Below the pieces are notes generated by a model. The model saw only the letters and a program-made list of their open reading frames with translations. It did not search any database and was not told the origin of the DNA. 64,000 nucleotides of DNA from Lotus japonicus (taxonomy: Eukaryota > Streptophyta > Magnoliopsida > Fabales > Fabaceae). Positions within the stretch are counted from its first letter, which is position 1, and every line of letters starts with the position of its first letter. The translations under genes and the position numbers were made by a program. The stretch covers positions 22,817,802-22,881,801 of the forward strand of contig NC_080041.1 of NCBI RefSeq assembly GCF_012489685.1. Direction: 5' to 3'. Positions 35,390-49,214 of this stretch are shown piece by piece.

Positions 35390-36010
35390 AGCCTAATTTG
35401 ATTGGTAATGTTTACGGGCCACTTGATGCGGCTAAGAGGGCGGAGTTTCTGGGAACTTTAGCTAGTTTTGTATATGCTCATGAGGGGGTTGTGTTGTTGT
35501 GTGGAGATTATAATGCAATTTTGAAAGAGGGAAAAAGGTAGGGAAGGGGGAGGATTCCAGGGATGATGTGTTTAAGCATTTTGTTTTTTATGGTGAGGGA
35601 TGTACGAAATTGGATTCCTTCTTAGGGACTGATGTTTAAGTTTAAAGTTGATGGCTCTCCTAGGGGGAAACTAGGCGTTAGTAGAATGGGTGGCGGGGGT
35701 GTTGAGGAATCAAACTAGACAAGTATTGAGTTACTTTTCAAAGTCTGTGGGGGTTTCAAATAGGCTTGTGAGGTCGAGGTGCTGGAAATTTTGCATGCTT
35801 TGTTATTTTGTCAACAATCTAATTTTTAGAATGTTATAATTGAGAATGGCCCTACTTTGGTTGTAGAATGGGTTAGGAGGGTTGGAATATGCTCTAGTAA
35901 TTGAGAAATGAGTTGAATTTTTTATGCTTGTGTCTTGTTTTGGTGTGAGAACTAGCTAGCTGATTATCTAATAAAGGGTGGAGGTGAAAGAGGCACTCCT
36001 ACGACGCGAT
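35390..36010 (+). pseudogene. LINE remnant: endonuclease start joined to RNase H end
   Basis: The 5' part reads NVYGPLDAAKRAEFLGTL, then EGVVLLCGDYNAILKEGKR. This is the APE-type endonuclease block of plant L1 elements (N(I/V)YGPxDxxxR, GDFNxIxxxxER). After a gap the 3' part reads EVLEILHALLFCQQSNF, then NVIIENGPTLVVEWVRRVG, then LADYLIKGG, matching the RNase H module. The whole reverse transcriptase between them is missing, so a large internal deletion has joined both ends. Multiple stops are present. Confidence 0.7.
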
Positions 36011-36803
36011 CTGATGTACATATTTACCCATATGAGAAGGTTAATTTCATACATTAATTATTGATTAAATAAAGTTGTGTTAAAAAAAATCAATTGTAAT
36101 TATTATCTAAAAGAAATTAAAATTAAACTATTTGGACAAATAATTTAAATTATTATTTTTTTATATAATTAATATGATAGGAATAATATTTGATTAACTC
36201 ACATAATTTATTTAAAGAGGGACAAAATGAAATTATTATCTATTTTTGGGGACCAAAAACATATTTAACCTTTAATTTTTAATATATTTAAATTTGTTAC
36301 TACCATAATGAATAATATAAGATTTTACATAGAAAAATTACTGTGATAATTTTAACCTAGTATGAAAATAACAATATTAAAATAAGAATCATTTAGTGAA
36401 GATAATATGTATTGAATGTAAAATTTCAAGAGAGTTTTATATGTATTAGTCTTGAATGGGAAATATTGTAACACCTCAACTTTTGAAAGTCACAATAGTA
36501 ACATTTTCCAAAATAAACATGCTGGCTTTCTTTTAGTAAACATCAAAATGTCATGCATACCTCCCGACAGTAAATAAACCACATCAGTCATCAAATATAC
36601 AAAGTGCCCGAAGGAAAACATCAGTCAAGTATAGCAATGTCAATATTACCCACGTCCACGAACATTCGCGGATAAAAACTCGTTATTGGTGAAATTACCG
36701 GCACCCATGAATATATTTAAAGGATAATTTCACCATCCATTTATTAACGAGGCAGGTTGATGTATCATTACTTAGGATACTCACCCGATATATGAAATAC
36801 AAA

Positions 36804-36843
<40 letters not shown>

Positions 36844-39800
36844 CATAAAGAAATGGATATTGAGTCTAATCTCTAATAACGTTGTGCTTGGGCCTTGGGT
36901 TGTGATTCTCCTTCAAGTAAACTTGTATAATGAAAATGGTAAAAAGAAGCAGTTCGACCCAAAAAAAATGGGACGCAATTAAAGAAATATTTTCCTTCAC
37001 GCATGAGTTGTGAGTCTAATCTTGTATTTAATTTTCAATATTATTTCCACTTGTACAAATATATGTGAATTCATATCTAGGCATGGATCCTCATAGGTAT
37101 CTACGAATTTTTTAAAATCCGCTAAAAATGAACTTAATGAATATCCATGTGGATAAGGAGTGGGTATTGTACATATTTTTACTAGCAGAGCGCGTGGTGA
37201 TATACCCTACCCATGCACGCCTGTAAAATTTAACACCCCTAGTCAAGTAGAATCATCATAACAAAAGGTGAATCAGACCAGCCTTTGAGATTCTATAGTA
37301 AAAAAGATTTCATATGTCCGATATACACCCTTCGATTCTCATGCAATAGAACAACCCAAATTAATATACTGCAGTAGGTGCACTACCCTCCTTTGTACAG
37401 AAAACTACCCCGAACACTAACCAAGCTCTTCCTCGTCTATTAGGAAGTCCATCGCCTCATCTATCAATGGATCAGTCTCATCATCCGAGTCGTGGTTCAT
37501 CAACACCTCGCTCCTTAAGTCCGGGACCATCGTCTGCACCACCATCTCTTTGACAAACACATGAGGGTCTATGTGATACACCAACGTCGAATAGGGTGTA
37601 TAAAGGATAAGGAGGAGGAGATAGAGGCTTTGTCTTCACTAGAATATGATTCGTCTCCGAAGGAACTTGTACGGCCTCGAGAACCACGGTAAATGAAGAA
37701 GACTCCGCTGTCATCGTCGTCCCAACAACTTAAGGGTTTTCTCCGCTAGTCATGGGGAATAGAGGCAGTGGCCAACTCAAGGTCATGTGGTACGCCGTAC
37801 ACTTCATCAGAATCTCGTGTGCATCAATGCACGACTCAAACACCCGACCTGTGTAGATCGTGCACTGGGAGGGGTGATTTACCTCCCACCCAGTTAGATC
37901 TTCTCGGTGTGAGAGAATTAAAAATAGACTTCCCCAAGTTTTGGACTCTTGTCCTCTGATAGAGACACCCAAGGTAAATACACAAAGAAAGAAATGCAAG
38001 GATCAATTTCTTAATACAGTTCATGATACGACAATACGATAAACACAAGATCCTACAACGAAGCATTTCAGACAGTAACATGCATCTCGTCAGATAACAT
38101 ACGCACCAATATCGCAACAGAAAATAATCATGTTATCATACCTCAACACAAATCACATAAGCATACATAGTCAATAACGTTGAAGTTAGTCTATATGTCA
38201 GGGTTGTGCAAACCTCATCATTATCCGGATATAAACATTAGTGCATAGTGGAGGTGGGACAACACTTAGATCATCCGTCTGATAACCAATTTGTCATCAA
38301 CCTCTGACTATTGAACCCCACTTAGTTGATCACCACTCAATCATCAACAATTGAACACATGATCACTCTATCATTCTACAGATGCAAGCATGACTGCTCT
38401 TCCATCCTGCAAATACTAGCACAACCGCTCTGTCGTCTCGCAAAATGTAAGCATTCATGATATGAATTCATGGTTAGACGCGCAAACAAGAATGCTTCTC
38501 TAGCGTTCATGTTTATTGCCAAAAACGATCGCACCAGAATCACCTGATTTGGGTCTGACTGCCACATCACGAATGATTGCACTCCACTATGAGTGGATGA
38601 GCTTCACACCACAAGCGGCTGCACTGCACTATGAGCGACTGAGTCTCATTAAGTTTCATCTTAATTTTCTCAAACCATTGATTAAAAGTCTCATTTGAAA
38701 ACCTCTTTTTCATTCTTTAAAAGTCTTACGTTGCAAGAAAACTTCTTTTTAATTTAAAAAATATGTGTACACATTAATTACTTGCATTTAATTAGGTTTA
38801 TATGTAAGTCATTAATAAGTTCCTTCTCTTTTAGAAAATTTGGTAAATTTGAATAAAGTTCCCGCCCCTTCCTATCTCTTTTTGAGAATCGACTATCATT
38901 TTCAAAACAACACCAACTCAAAAGCATGTTTGATCTCTCATCTAACCAACACTCGTTTAATCCTTCAGCTTTCACAATTGATATACAACCAACAAAAAGT
39001 CAATATTATAGCCAATATGGAAAGCATATAATACATAGGCAGCAGTAAAACATCATAGATATATACTCAATCATGCACTAAAAGTGCCAGCATACTACAA
39101 CAATCACAAGTCAATTAACACGTCAATACAAACAACAATCAATCGTAAAATAATAAAAAAAACTGGAGGGGTTATCACTTGAGGCACTTTTCTTCCCACT
39201 ATCTTGATCTGTCCCAAGTACGCGCCCCGCACCTTTGCACATAACAAACATCACTTCTTAGCTACTTTCTCAAATACTCCTCACTAAGGCAAAACACTAT
39301 TTACTTAGGTAAAACAGTATTCATTTGGTCACATACCAACTGAGCAAGGATTATCGGGCTAAAAGTTTAGGCATACAACTGAGCAAGTGTTTTTTTGCTT
39401 TAACATACTCAAACTTTAAAGTTTCACATCTCAACTTAGTAAAAATTACATAGGCATCAAACTTAAAATTTTCTCTCATTTTCTTTTAGGTTTTAAGCCC
39501 TATTGAGACATTCATTGAGGTTTAACACAACAACAAAAACCATTATTTTTCTAAAGCTTAAAACTCAAGTGAAACAACAACCGCAAAATGTTTTGCTTGG
39601 AAACCTTTCCATACCCAAGCCATCAAACAGAAAATATAGGTTTAAAAAGAAGCTTTCAACGCCAAAGCCTTGCTCATGATATTGACCCCATAAATGAGAA
39701 GATGAAGATAAAGACTAACATATTAGTGAAAGCAAGAATCAAATCCAATAAAGGTTTTGTTCAAAACTCATATTTTCACAAAACCATAACCATCAAATTG

Positions 39801-41090
39801 TTTCTCATGAAGAGCTTGATCTCTTTTGGGAAGAGGAGAATGCAACAAAAGAAATGGAGGTGGTTAAAGAGATGAGGAAAGGTGGCGGTTGGAGTGGTGG
39901 TGGGGGTGGTTAATGAAGTATTTTAGGGGTTTCTCTTCTCTTTCACATCTTTTCTCTATATCTTCTCTCTAACTTACCTATTCAACAAAAAATGTAGCAA
40001 ATGAAGTGTCACTCTCCCAAAGGCTCCACGATCACCCTAACTCTCTCAACCCATGATGAACCCTTAACCACATCACCTGAACATGATTAAGTGGCCATGA
40101 ATAAAACTTAGTAAAATAATTAAGTATTAACCAAATCTCATCAGTCATCACTAACCACATGACACTTGGCTTCCTGTTGATGGAGCCACATGGCCACATG
40201 TTCCTGACCCCTAGTCAAATTTCAAAAAAATATCTCTAGATAGAGTGCCCCGAAATCGACTTGGTTACGACTCAAAAATTTTCACCGTTTTGATATTTTT
40301 TAATTTGATAAATGGATTCCTTACGAAATTTGAAAACATTTTGTGATTCTCATAACTTTACAAAAATTTCAGGATCATGACCGTTTGTCACCTCGAAGTT
40401 CTATACAAAACCATCGCGGTCTGTGAGGATTTTTTCTCTGGTCCGAAAGTAAAACAGTTTGATAGTACAATTAAAATTCACGAAATCAATCATACATCTT
40501 CATAAAGAGACCATGAGAAATTCATAATCCCATCATAATTAATTTGGTGACTAATTTGGTGTTTATATAGCAAGGGGTCGTTTTTCGAACGTTTTGAAAC
40601 GTAACCAAAATCGTAGGGAATGTTCCGAAATTCATCACTCAAATTATAATTGCATTGAAAACGAGACATGAAATTATTTTATATTAATCACACACTTTCT
40701 TACAAACATATTTAAGTTGACACGAACTTAAGACGTAAAGTATCCCATCAAAAAAAAAAAGACGTAAAGTAAAAAATTAAATTAAACTGTGAATTTATTC
40801 TCTGAAACTCTTAGTCTTACAAATACATAGCAATACAATACAATATAAAAAATGTAATATTTTTATTGATGGATATGTTTGAGTTCAAAAAAAAATTGTT
40901 ACATGGAAGGGTTTGGCGTGATATAATATAATAATATAATGTAAGGTATTCTAATATAATATAAAAATATAATCTACTTTTTACCATCAATAATTACTTA
41001 ATAAAAAATTATAATAATAAAAATATCTATAAGAATCATTTAGTGATGAAATTATGTATTTAATGTAAAAGTTTTAAACATATACATTTA
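36011..41090. other. AT-rich spacer with non-coding retroelement-like sequence
   Basis: An (AT)n run lies at 36808-36841. A TGTAACACCTCAAC word at 36469 resembles the start of some plant gypsy LTRs. At 37400-38000 the minus strand has moderately protein-like broken frames (TLVYHIDPHVFVKEMV in one frame and IDAHEILMKCTAYHMTLSW in another), probably from a retroelement I cannot name. The GAC- and CGA-rich block at 40240-40640 also looks LTR-derived. I found no host gene. Confidence 0.35.
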
Positions 41091-44000
41091 CTAGTGTGAT
41101 GACCCGTGCATTGCACGGAAATTTTTAGGTTGTTCATTTTTTTATATATGAATGAATTAACTTAAATTTATTTAAATTGTGATAGTATGTATCTTTTTTT
41201 GTTGTTGAAGAAAACGTGATAGTATATATCTTACATGTTAGTTATATTGTTCTATAGTAAAAAATTCAATATGTAAACTGGATAATTTACTTAGTATAAA
41301 AAATAAGTAAATACATGTTTGTTCAATACAACAAACGTTAATTTTTCAATGCACAGAAAAAAAATACAACGAACCTTACAAAAAACTTACTTATACAATA
41401 CATTCAAAGTAGAAGTTTGTATGTTTATTGCATCATACAATATACGAATTTAAAAACCCCTCTTTGATTGTATTCTAGAGAGTGATAGGAACAACTGACC
41501 ATGAAGAAGAGAAAATGAGAGTATAAAAATTTTAAGAACCCCTCTTTGATCATACTCTAAAGAGTGTTATGTACAACTGACCGTGAAGAAGAGAAAGAGG
41601 AGAGTGTTACGTACAATTTCAAAATTACTTTAGTATAAATTTGTTTAACTGCTTCCACGAACAGTGAAAAAAGGTAATGTCATGTGATCCAACTACAATC
41701 CATCAATTTGGCCTAACATACTTAAATTCGAACTTAAAAATATTTCAATAATGCGCTCATCATATCCATTATCATTGTTGTTTCTTACATTAGATTTATT
41801 GGTGTGATTTTTTGCTTTGGCAAGACAATCAGTCTCTCGACTTGAAAAAGGCTCATAGACTCAAAAGGCTATATGGTTCAAAAGGCTCATATTTTGTCCA
41901 AGCCTTTGTCTCGTCTCATTTCTCCCTTTAAAATTCTATGCATAAAGTTAAAAGAATAAGTATGATGGGATGCAAGAATTCTGATTCAAGCTCATTGATA
42001 TTTTCTACGTCCATCAACCTAAAGAATACAACCTCATGTTGTCATCAACATCATAAGTGATGTCTAACATCAAATGACTGCAAACCAACAGCTCCTTGTA
42101 GGACATGGGTGCGCTAGTATCAAGCCCCTTGCCTTTGACAGATGACATATCTCCAATAAATTGTGCAATGATGATTGATGATAGATCTTACACCGGCACC
42201 CTAAATTATAGTCTCAAACCCTCAATTGAGCGTCTTTCAAATTGGATCATATCCAATGTTATCATAGCTTCCCTTGCTATCTGAATGCACAACTCCACAT
42301 TTAAAACATGGGCAGTTCAAAAAATCTAAATAAACCTTAATGTAATGCATAATATTTTTAATTCATAAATATGGTGTATTAAATCAATAGGTAGCAAAAA
42401 AAAAATTACAAATACATGAGATAAAATTGGTGTTGGTCATTTTTCTATGTACTCTGATCTGACTTCCAATTCTTCTTCTTGGTGCCCACCAACACTTGCA
42501 ATTTCTTTGCATCTGAATGTTCAGATCCAATGGGGTTTCCTTTTTCAACACCACCATTCTCATGGCTAACTTCATTGTTGAATAGTCAATGAGGTTAGCT
42601 ATATGTTTCACTAAAGTATGTTATGAAATTGAATCATCAATCTGGAGCAAGCTTGGAATAAACCTAGCAAGAAAACCATCAGAAGCAAGTACTTATCAAA
42701 AAACTTGGATAACTATACAAAAAAGAGAAAAATGCTTTAATAAGGAAAAGTGCATGAATATTAATGGTTTAACTTCATTTTTTCTATCATGCTCAATGAC
42801 GCCTTGACTAAAGGCAAGTTGAAGATTTCCTTCAGATGTATTGCTAGTGTGTGTGCATATCAGAATGAGTGTTAGAAAAATTTTAAAATTGGAGGGCCCT
42901 TAGGGTACATTTTTCAGTAGATATCTAATGAGTTAAAGCACAGTTATGATTATTACTTGAATAGTGCCACCAAAAGGATCAATTATGTACCAATGTTCAT
43001 TAATAAACTCCCAACCCAAAATCATAGAATTCTCCCTAGTCAAAATTAAATAACAATTTTAAGGGAAACTATTAATTTCCCAAAAACCTATTTTAAAGGC
43101 TGGAAACATGGTTCTCAAATGGAATTTGAAAGCAAAACAAAAGGAATAGTCACACAAGGGAGCAGAACTATGGAAATCATGTTTTGACATCTCCATCATC
43201 TATGAACTAACAAAACTGCGAAACAAACATCTAAGAGTTACAATCAAGGAAACCCCTGCTATCGACCAGAGCAAAAACATAAAAAATATTACCTTATTAT
43301 AATGCCAATAACCATAAACTTGAATTAGCTCTTAATAGCAAAGTGTCATAAAAAACATTAATATAGATCTTCGGTATAAGTTCCCTGCAAGGAAGATGAT
43401 GAAAACTAAATGATTAGAAAAATATTAGTCTAGATAAGAAAAACAAATCTCAGTGTAAAGCTACATCCTAGGTAAGAAAAGATTCTAGTTTTGTAAAGCT
43501 ACATCTTAAGTGACCAAAATCTTTAATTCGCACTTATTTACTCGCGCGTGCGCGCAAAGGCTATTGCTCTTAAATTATTTGAAAATAATTTTTTATTATT
43601 TTAACATGATGTATTTTCATGTAAGAATATTTCTCCTCAAGAGAGTATTAATTTCTAATCTTATATTTCATATTATCACCATCACTTCATCCAATAATTT
43701 GAACATAAAAAATATAAGTTATATATATGTGTATATATATATATTATGTTTTCTAACCTAAATACAACATATTTTCACTATCCAATTATCATACTTTATA
43801 TATATACTCCAAAAAGAGATAAAAAAAAAAAACCGAACAACCAAACAGAAGGGTAGCAAAAAAGAGATAAAAAATGAATCTTTAAATCGGTATCATGAAA
43901 AGGAACAAAAATAGTGTCGTACCTCGTAGAGCCTTCGAAGTCTCCTGATGTCGTGCGGTTATCTGAAAGTAAAACTATGGAAGGTTTGTCGATTGATTGG

Positions 44001-45317
44001 GAGCTCTGAGAGAGAAATTGCAAACCCTAGCTGAGAAGGTTGAGAAGGAGTGCTTCGTGCCATTGCCCTTATGAAAATCACACACAGCAAACAACACAGT
44101 TCAATTCATGGACGACAAAAGGAGAAGTAAAAGAAAAAGAAGATAAAAAAGTGAAATGGAAGAATGTGAAACAACGTTGCGTCTTGGCGCCGGGAAGGAA
44201 GATGAATCATAGCAGAGAAGATTGAATTTCTCATTGGGGTTGAAACCTTTTGAATTTTTTTGAAAGTTTAGAGAGAATGTGTTGCACGTAGTTATTGTAG
44301 ATAGAATTTTGTGTTAAAATTGGGATGAAAAACATAGCTGGATTTAAAATTGAAATTGGTGTATTGAATAAGATTTATTATGAGTTGAAGAAATAATTGA
44401 GGAAAAATCAGTGAGTGAAGTGATTTGATTGGTTGAGAGAAAGGTGGAGACATAAAAAACAATATATGCAGAAAACATATGGAAAATGGGTTCAGGTATT
44501 TTTTGTTGTTGGAAATGTTATGAAAATGTAGATTTTTATAGCCTTGAATGAATGAAAAAAAGAAACGGTATTTTTAAAAAATTAAATATTTTTAAAATAG
44601 TAAACATTGATTTCGTTTTTTTTCTAAAAAAACTCAATTTTAAAATTTTGGAAAAGGGCACAAATATTTTGTCAAAATTACCAATTATAAACAACAACAA
44701 AAATGCAATGGCCATGAATGCATGGGCAAAAAAAAAGTATAGTATCCATTCATTGTCATCCTTTTTTTTTAACGAAAGATTTAGTCAAAATATACTTCTT
44801 TTAGACCTTTAATTTTTGTAACGGTTAATTGGAAGAAAAAAAAATTAAATCATGTATCTGCAATGCAATGTGGCCATGAATGCATGGGAAAAAGTATAGT
44901 ATCCATTCAATCGGTATCACCATGGTCATCCTTTTTTTTTATGAACTGGTCATCCTTTTTTTTGAATGAAGGAATTAGTAAAAAAATGCTTCTTTTAGAC
45001 CTTTAATTTTTGTAACAGTGAATTAGAAAAAAAAATTAAAATCATGTATCATCTAACGGTTAATTGGAAAAAAAAAATTTAAAAGTTATGTATCACTAAT
45101 CAAATTAGGAAACAATTGATTTAATAACTTTTTTATGTATTGATTTATTTATTTATTTATTGACTCATTAAATTCGACCAATGAAAATTAAACAATGTGG
45201 ACCAATTAGAATATGACATTTGGAAATTCAATAGCAACAACCAATAGAATGAAAACATGTGGATATTAAGCAACAATGCGGCCCACTTTGGTGGATGGGC
45301 TTTATATATTATTAAGA
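41091..45317 (-). mobile_element. Non-autonomous Helitron
   Basis: On the minus strand the 3' end is a 7-bp hairpin (CCGTGCA-A-TGCACGG, 41104-41118) followed after nine bases by CTAG (41091-41094), inserted next to an A/T dinucleotide. The 5' end on the minus strand starts TCTTAATAATATATAAAGC (at 45317), preceded by A. This fits Helitrons: TC start, hairpin, CTRR end, A-T target, no target duplication. No Rep/helicase is visible. The interior has a 5'-UTR-like pyrimidine-rich stretch with a donor-like GAG|GTACGA (about 43920-44040, minus strand) and a 75-codon frame at 42384-42611 that I cannot identify. These may be captured host pieces. Confidence 0.65.
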
Positions 45318-45423
45318 TTTGTAAAAAAAAAATATACACTGATCGATATTTGTTAATTGATAATTTTTTTTTTCTCAATTTGTCATGAATAATGATAAAC
45401 TTATCCAAGTTTTACAATTAGTA

Positions 45424-47165
45424 CTAGATATTATACCCGTGCATTGCACGGGTTCACTTACAATATTTTTTAATATTATATATAAATTATTATAGTCTAA
45501 ATAAATAAAATTTAGAACATTTTTTAATTATAAATATATTAAAAATTGTGTTAATACATTTCAATAAATATCATTAGAGTTATTTTTTTGCAAATAATTA
45601 ATATGATTCAAACTTAATTATTGATATTTAATTATTATCATAGAAATAATTTTAACAATTTAAAAATATATTTATTTAATAATATGAAAAATTATTAAGT
45701 TAATTTTAAATATTTAAATTAAGTACAGAAGGTTAAGTAATAAGTGTTTAATATCATGAAATAAGTTTCAATATCATCTTTATACTTTTAGACAGGAAAG
45801 TCATTTATTGTGACCTGTCAAGACTATGAAAAATAAATAAATTTTATAAATTCTTTTGAAAAGGAAAATATTTTTAATAACATAAGAAAACTTGAGAAAA
45901 TATTTTTACTACTATATAATAGGTCAAAAAACACATTTGAAATTATTTTTCAAATAATACACACATGCGATATATTTAATAATAAATATCTTTAAACTAT
46001 TTTTCTATAGTGTTCATTAAAAAAATTTATCTAGAATATTATTGAATTTAAATTACTAATATTTTCTACATATCAATATATTTCTTTATTTTCCGCTCAA
46101 TTTATGATTGATAGTTAATATTCTAACTATTGTTAAAAACTACTTAATAAATTATTCTTTTGTATAAGAAACTGAAAAGTTGAAAATTAATAGTTAATAA
46201 ACTTTATAACATAAAATATTCATAAATAATTTATTATTATCATTTTAAGATAAATCCCAAGTAAATTTAAAATTATTTCTTAAAATAACACGTAACTACA
46301 TTATAGTTAATTTAAACAACATACAAAATTATTTCATATTTTAAAAGTAAATTTAAAATATATATTTACAAAAAGCATTCCACCATTAACTAATTTCAAT
46401 ATCTAACATGTTTATTTTATTTAAAATATATTAGTTTATGCTATCTTTGTATCTTTTATTTTTTTTCAACCTTAGGTTGATATTTAATTGAAATGAAAAT
46501 GAAAATAAAAATTAATTAGTCTTGCTAGTAATGTAGAACTCAAGTAAAATATTATGATATATATATATATAACTTATTAACATGATATCTAGCTTTTGTA
46601 TTTTGGTTCAAAAAAAACTTTAGTATTTAATTTGTTATTTATACATAAAAAGCAGTAATAACTTTTATTGGTTAATTTTTAAAATTCATCAACTTATGAT
46701 TAATAATAAAAATTAAAAGAATTTGAATTTTTTTACAATTAGTTATAAATGTAAAAGTTATTTTTACTATATATTTTTATTAATGTAAAAGTAGTCAATT
46801 TAAATTATTATTATTATTATTAAAAATTTGTCCTCAAGTTATGATTAACAATTAAAATTTAATAAATATTAAAAATTATTTAAAATATGAGAAATTGAAA
46901 AGTTTAACAATTATTAATTAGAGAAAATATTTCTTTTTTTTAATTTCATTAACTGACGTGACACATCTTGAAATTTGATTGGTTGACGGTGTAAAAAAAA
47001 TTTACACCGTCGGTGCATAGAAATTAAACTCTATTAATTAATATGATGAATAATAAAGTAGATGTTGTTTTTTTTAGTTTTGTGTTTAATTATCTAATGT
47101 ATTTAATACAAAGGTAAGGTAATCAATGCAAAAGTTCAAGTGTGCTTTACATATATATATATAGA
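45424..47165 (-). mobile_element. Non-autonomous Helitron
   Basis: On the minus strand the 3' end has a 9-bp perfect hairpin (ACCCGTGCA-A-TGCACGGGT, 45435-45453), then seven bases and CTAG (45424-45427) next to a T. The 5' end on the minus strand begins TCTATATATATATATGTAAA at 47165, again preceded by A. Both ends match those of the neighbour at 41091 in pattern. The interior is extremely AT-rich and non-coding. Confidence 0.6.
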
Positions 47166-47537
47166 TTTAATATAATCAATGAATAATATAAACAAATTAT
47201 TAATATCTAAATAATATTGTTATTAATGTGAAGTTCAAGTCAATTTCACTTTTACTTAATATTATTATTATATTATTATCATTAATTTTTTCAAATGATT
47301 TCCTTAAGTTTTAATTAAAATTAAAATTAAAAATATTATTATTTTCATGGTTGAAAAACTGAAATTTTTTACAATTATTAATTGATATAATGATTAATAT
47401 AAAATTTTATTAATAAATAATTAAATTGTTGATATTGATATTGGTGTTTATGGCAATAATTGATTTTGTGATATTAATTAAAATTCACTTTCCCTTTGTT
47501 ATTAAAATGATCATTTATGTAAAAGTCTTCATGTGCA

Positions 47538-47545
47538 TATAAATA
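47538..47545 (+). promoter_or_regulatory. TATA box of the secreted-peptide remnant
   Basis: TATAAATA lies 77 bases before the ATG at 47615 and is well placed for a transcript start near 47570. Confidence 0.5.
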
Positions 47546-47614
47546 GGTAAATATTGTTCTTTAAGCATCATAGTGAGCCTTTTTTGTTCAATCTGCAAAG
47601 TAAGTCAAGATATC

Positions 47615-47887
47615 ATGGCTTTTCTTAAGATCGGGTTGAAGCTAACATTGTTGCTTTTTCTTATTGTCAGCACAAATTTTGTGGGAACTGCACATGGGAT
47701 ACCCAAAGGACAAGAGAATGATATTGTGGAGGGAAAAGAAAACACAAAAGCGATAGGCAATGCATAAGGGATAAGATATGCTCAAAGTATAGATACTATA
47801 GACCAAGTACCTTTCACACCACCAGGCATTACTTGTTGCAGTTGTAAGAGGGTGTTTTCTTGTTGCCCCTGCTCTGCCTCCCGATAA
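47615..47887 (+). pseudogene. Secreted cysteine-rich peptide frame with one in-frame stop
   Basis: The ATG at 47615 opens a classic signal peptide (MAFLKIGLKLTLLLFLIVST, cleavage probably after ...FVGTAHG). The frame runs 50 codons and meets TAA at 47765-47767. With no frame change it then continues 39 further codons to TAA at 47885-47887, reading a prolyl spacer (PFTPPG) and a Cys-rich tail, ITCCSCKRVFSCCPCSASR. A secretion signal, an acidic propeptide and a cysteine-rich end in one frame is the build of small secreted plant peptides. The stop is therefore most simply a single nonsense mutation. Readthrough or an intron removing the stop cannot be excluded, although no convincing GT-AG pair frames it. 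I cannot name the peptide family. Confidence 0.6.
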
Positions 47888-47896
47888 AACTACAAT

Positions 47897-48074
47897 ATGT
47901 AAAAACTTCGTACATTTTCCTACAATTTATAATAAATGATTTGGGTTTGAGGATACCGCATTCTCGATGTAAAAATATCTAAAAACTTTATACCCTTTCT
48001 TACAATTTACAATAAATTATTTGAGTTTGAGGATACTGTATTTTTGATGTAATAATATCTAAAAACTTTGCACA
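47897..48074. repeat. Tandem repeat of about 80-85 bp, cut by a LINE-like insertion
   Basis: Two imperfect copies share TAAAAACTT..TTTTC.TACAATTTA.AATAAAT.ATTTG and the GTTTGAGGATAC block. A third copy begins TAAAAACTTTGCACA and is then replaced by the poly-T end of the next element. Confidence 0.65.
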
Positions 48075-48907
48075 TTTTTTTTGAAAGCAGAAGGTTGTAT
48101 TAATCGCAAGCTTTGGAAACAAAGTTCAAAAGTGGACAAAGAAGGATGGTGATTCTTACAAACAAAAAAAAAAAACCACGAACCATTGAAAACCAGACCT
48201 AAAATAACCAAGAAGGAAAGCTCAACAAAAACAACATACCATGATATACAAAAGAAACCTAAAACACCAACAACCAGCCCAAGAACTAAAAGATCAAAGC
48301 TAAACACCAGAGAAATCCCTAGAAGAAAGAGTGACCCTGCTGAAACAAACTAAGGGAGATATTTTGCGCCTACCCTCCAAACCCGTAGAAGGAAGAGAAG
48401 AAGAGCCCTGCAAGAATTACCTTAATCTTCTAGTAGCAATGTTAGCCGATATGTCTTCTACTGTTACTTCATCGAACAATCATAGGTCATCCCCAATATA
48501 ATACTCATCGCTAAGGCTTTCCTCGCTCTTATCATAACACCCTGAGGTTCTTGAAGCTCTAAGGAAAGAACCATCATATGGTTCTCCTTCAAAACATGAG
48601 GAGTCAACACAATCTCCTTCAGCACTCCTGAATCTTCTTCGATCAAAGCGACATGCTTATCCTTTTTTCTGTCATTTTGTTTCACCTTCTTAAGAAGAGA
48701 TCTCTTCCTAAGCAACACGACCTCAGAACCTCCATCTGTCAGCATCGTCAAAACTCTACCACAAAGTCCCAATGGTAGAATCTCTATAAACAAAGCCTCA
48801 TCTGGTATCCTTGATTCAAGAGCAACAAGCATGGAAGAAAGCAAAGAAATACTTTCTTCTTCCTCAAAACAACGTCCAATCTGACAATTGTAAAATAAAT
48901 GTGTCAT
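48075..48907 (-). mobile_element. Probable 5'-truncated LINE, 3' end and partial ORF
   Basis: A poly-T run at 48075-48082 is a poly(A) tail on the minus strand, preceded there by ATTAATACAACCTTCTGC, a typical plant LINE 3' end. A 147-codon minus-strand frame (48464-48907) has LPLGLCGRVLTMLTDGG and basic KKVKQNDRKKDKH segments, but I cannot place it confidently in LINE ORF1. I did not find a target duplication. Confidence 0.45.
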
Positions 48908-49214
48908 TTCCTTATATTTTGTTTAATGAATATAATGTTCCGAGTAATTTGTCTTTTGGCATGAGGTGGACTGGATAAAAATAATAATAATTACTCCTGC
49001 TGTCCTATATATCTGTCACTATTTTAATCATATTTTACCAATTATACCTTTAACTTAATGGTGGTAGAAACATTAAAAAGGTCAAAATGTGATGAGCTCT
49101 TTACGAGATGCTTGTCTTTTTCAGTACTTCACAATCTTCTAATTCTTAATGAATTCAACATGAAATTTTCATGTTCTGTCAAATATTTTATTGTTTATTT
49201 TATAATTATATGAA

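Noticed and set aside
43540..43560. Alternating CG/TG run (CTCGCGCGTGCGCGC) as a possible Z-DNA or regulatory site
   Set aside because: Too short and isolated inside a Helitron; nothing else supports a function.
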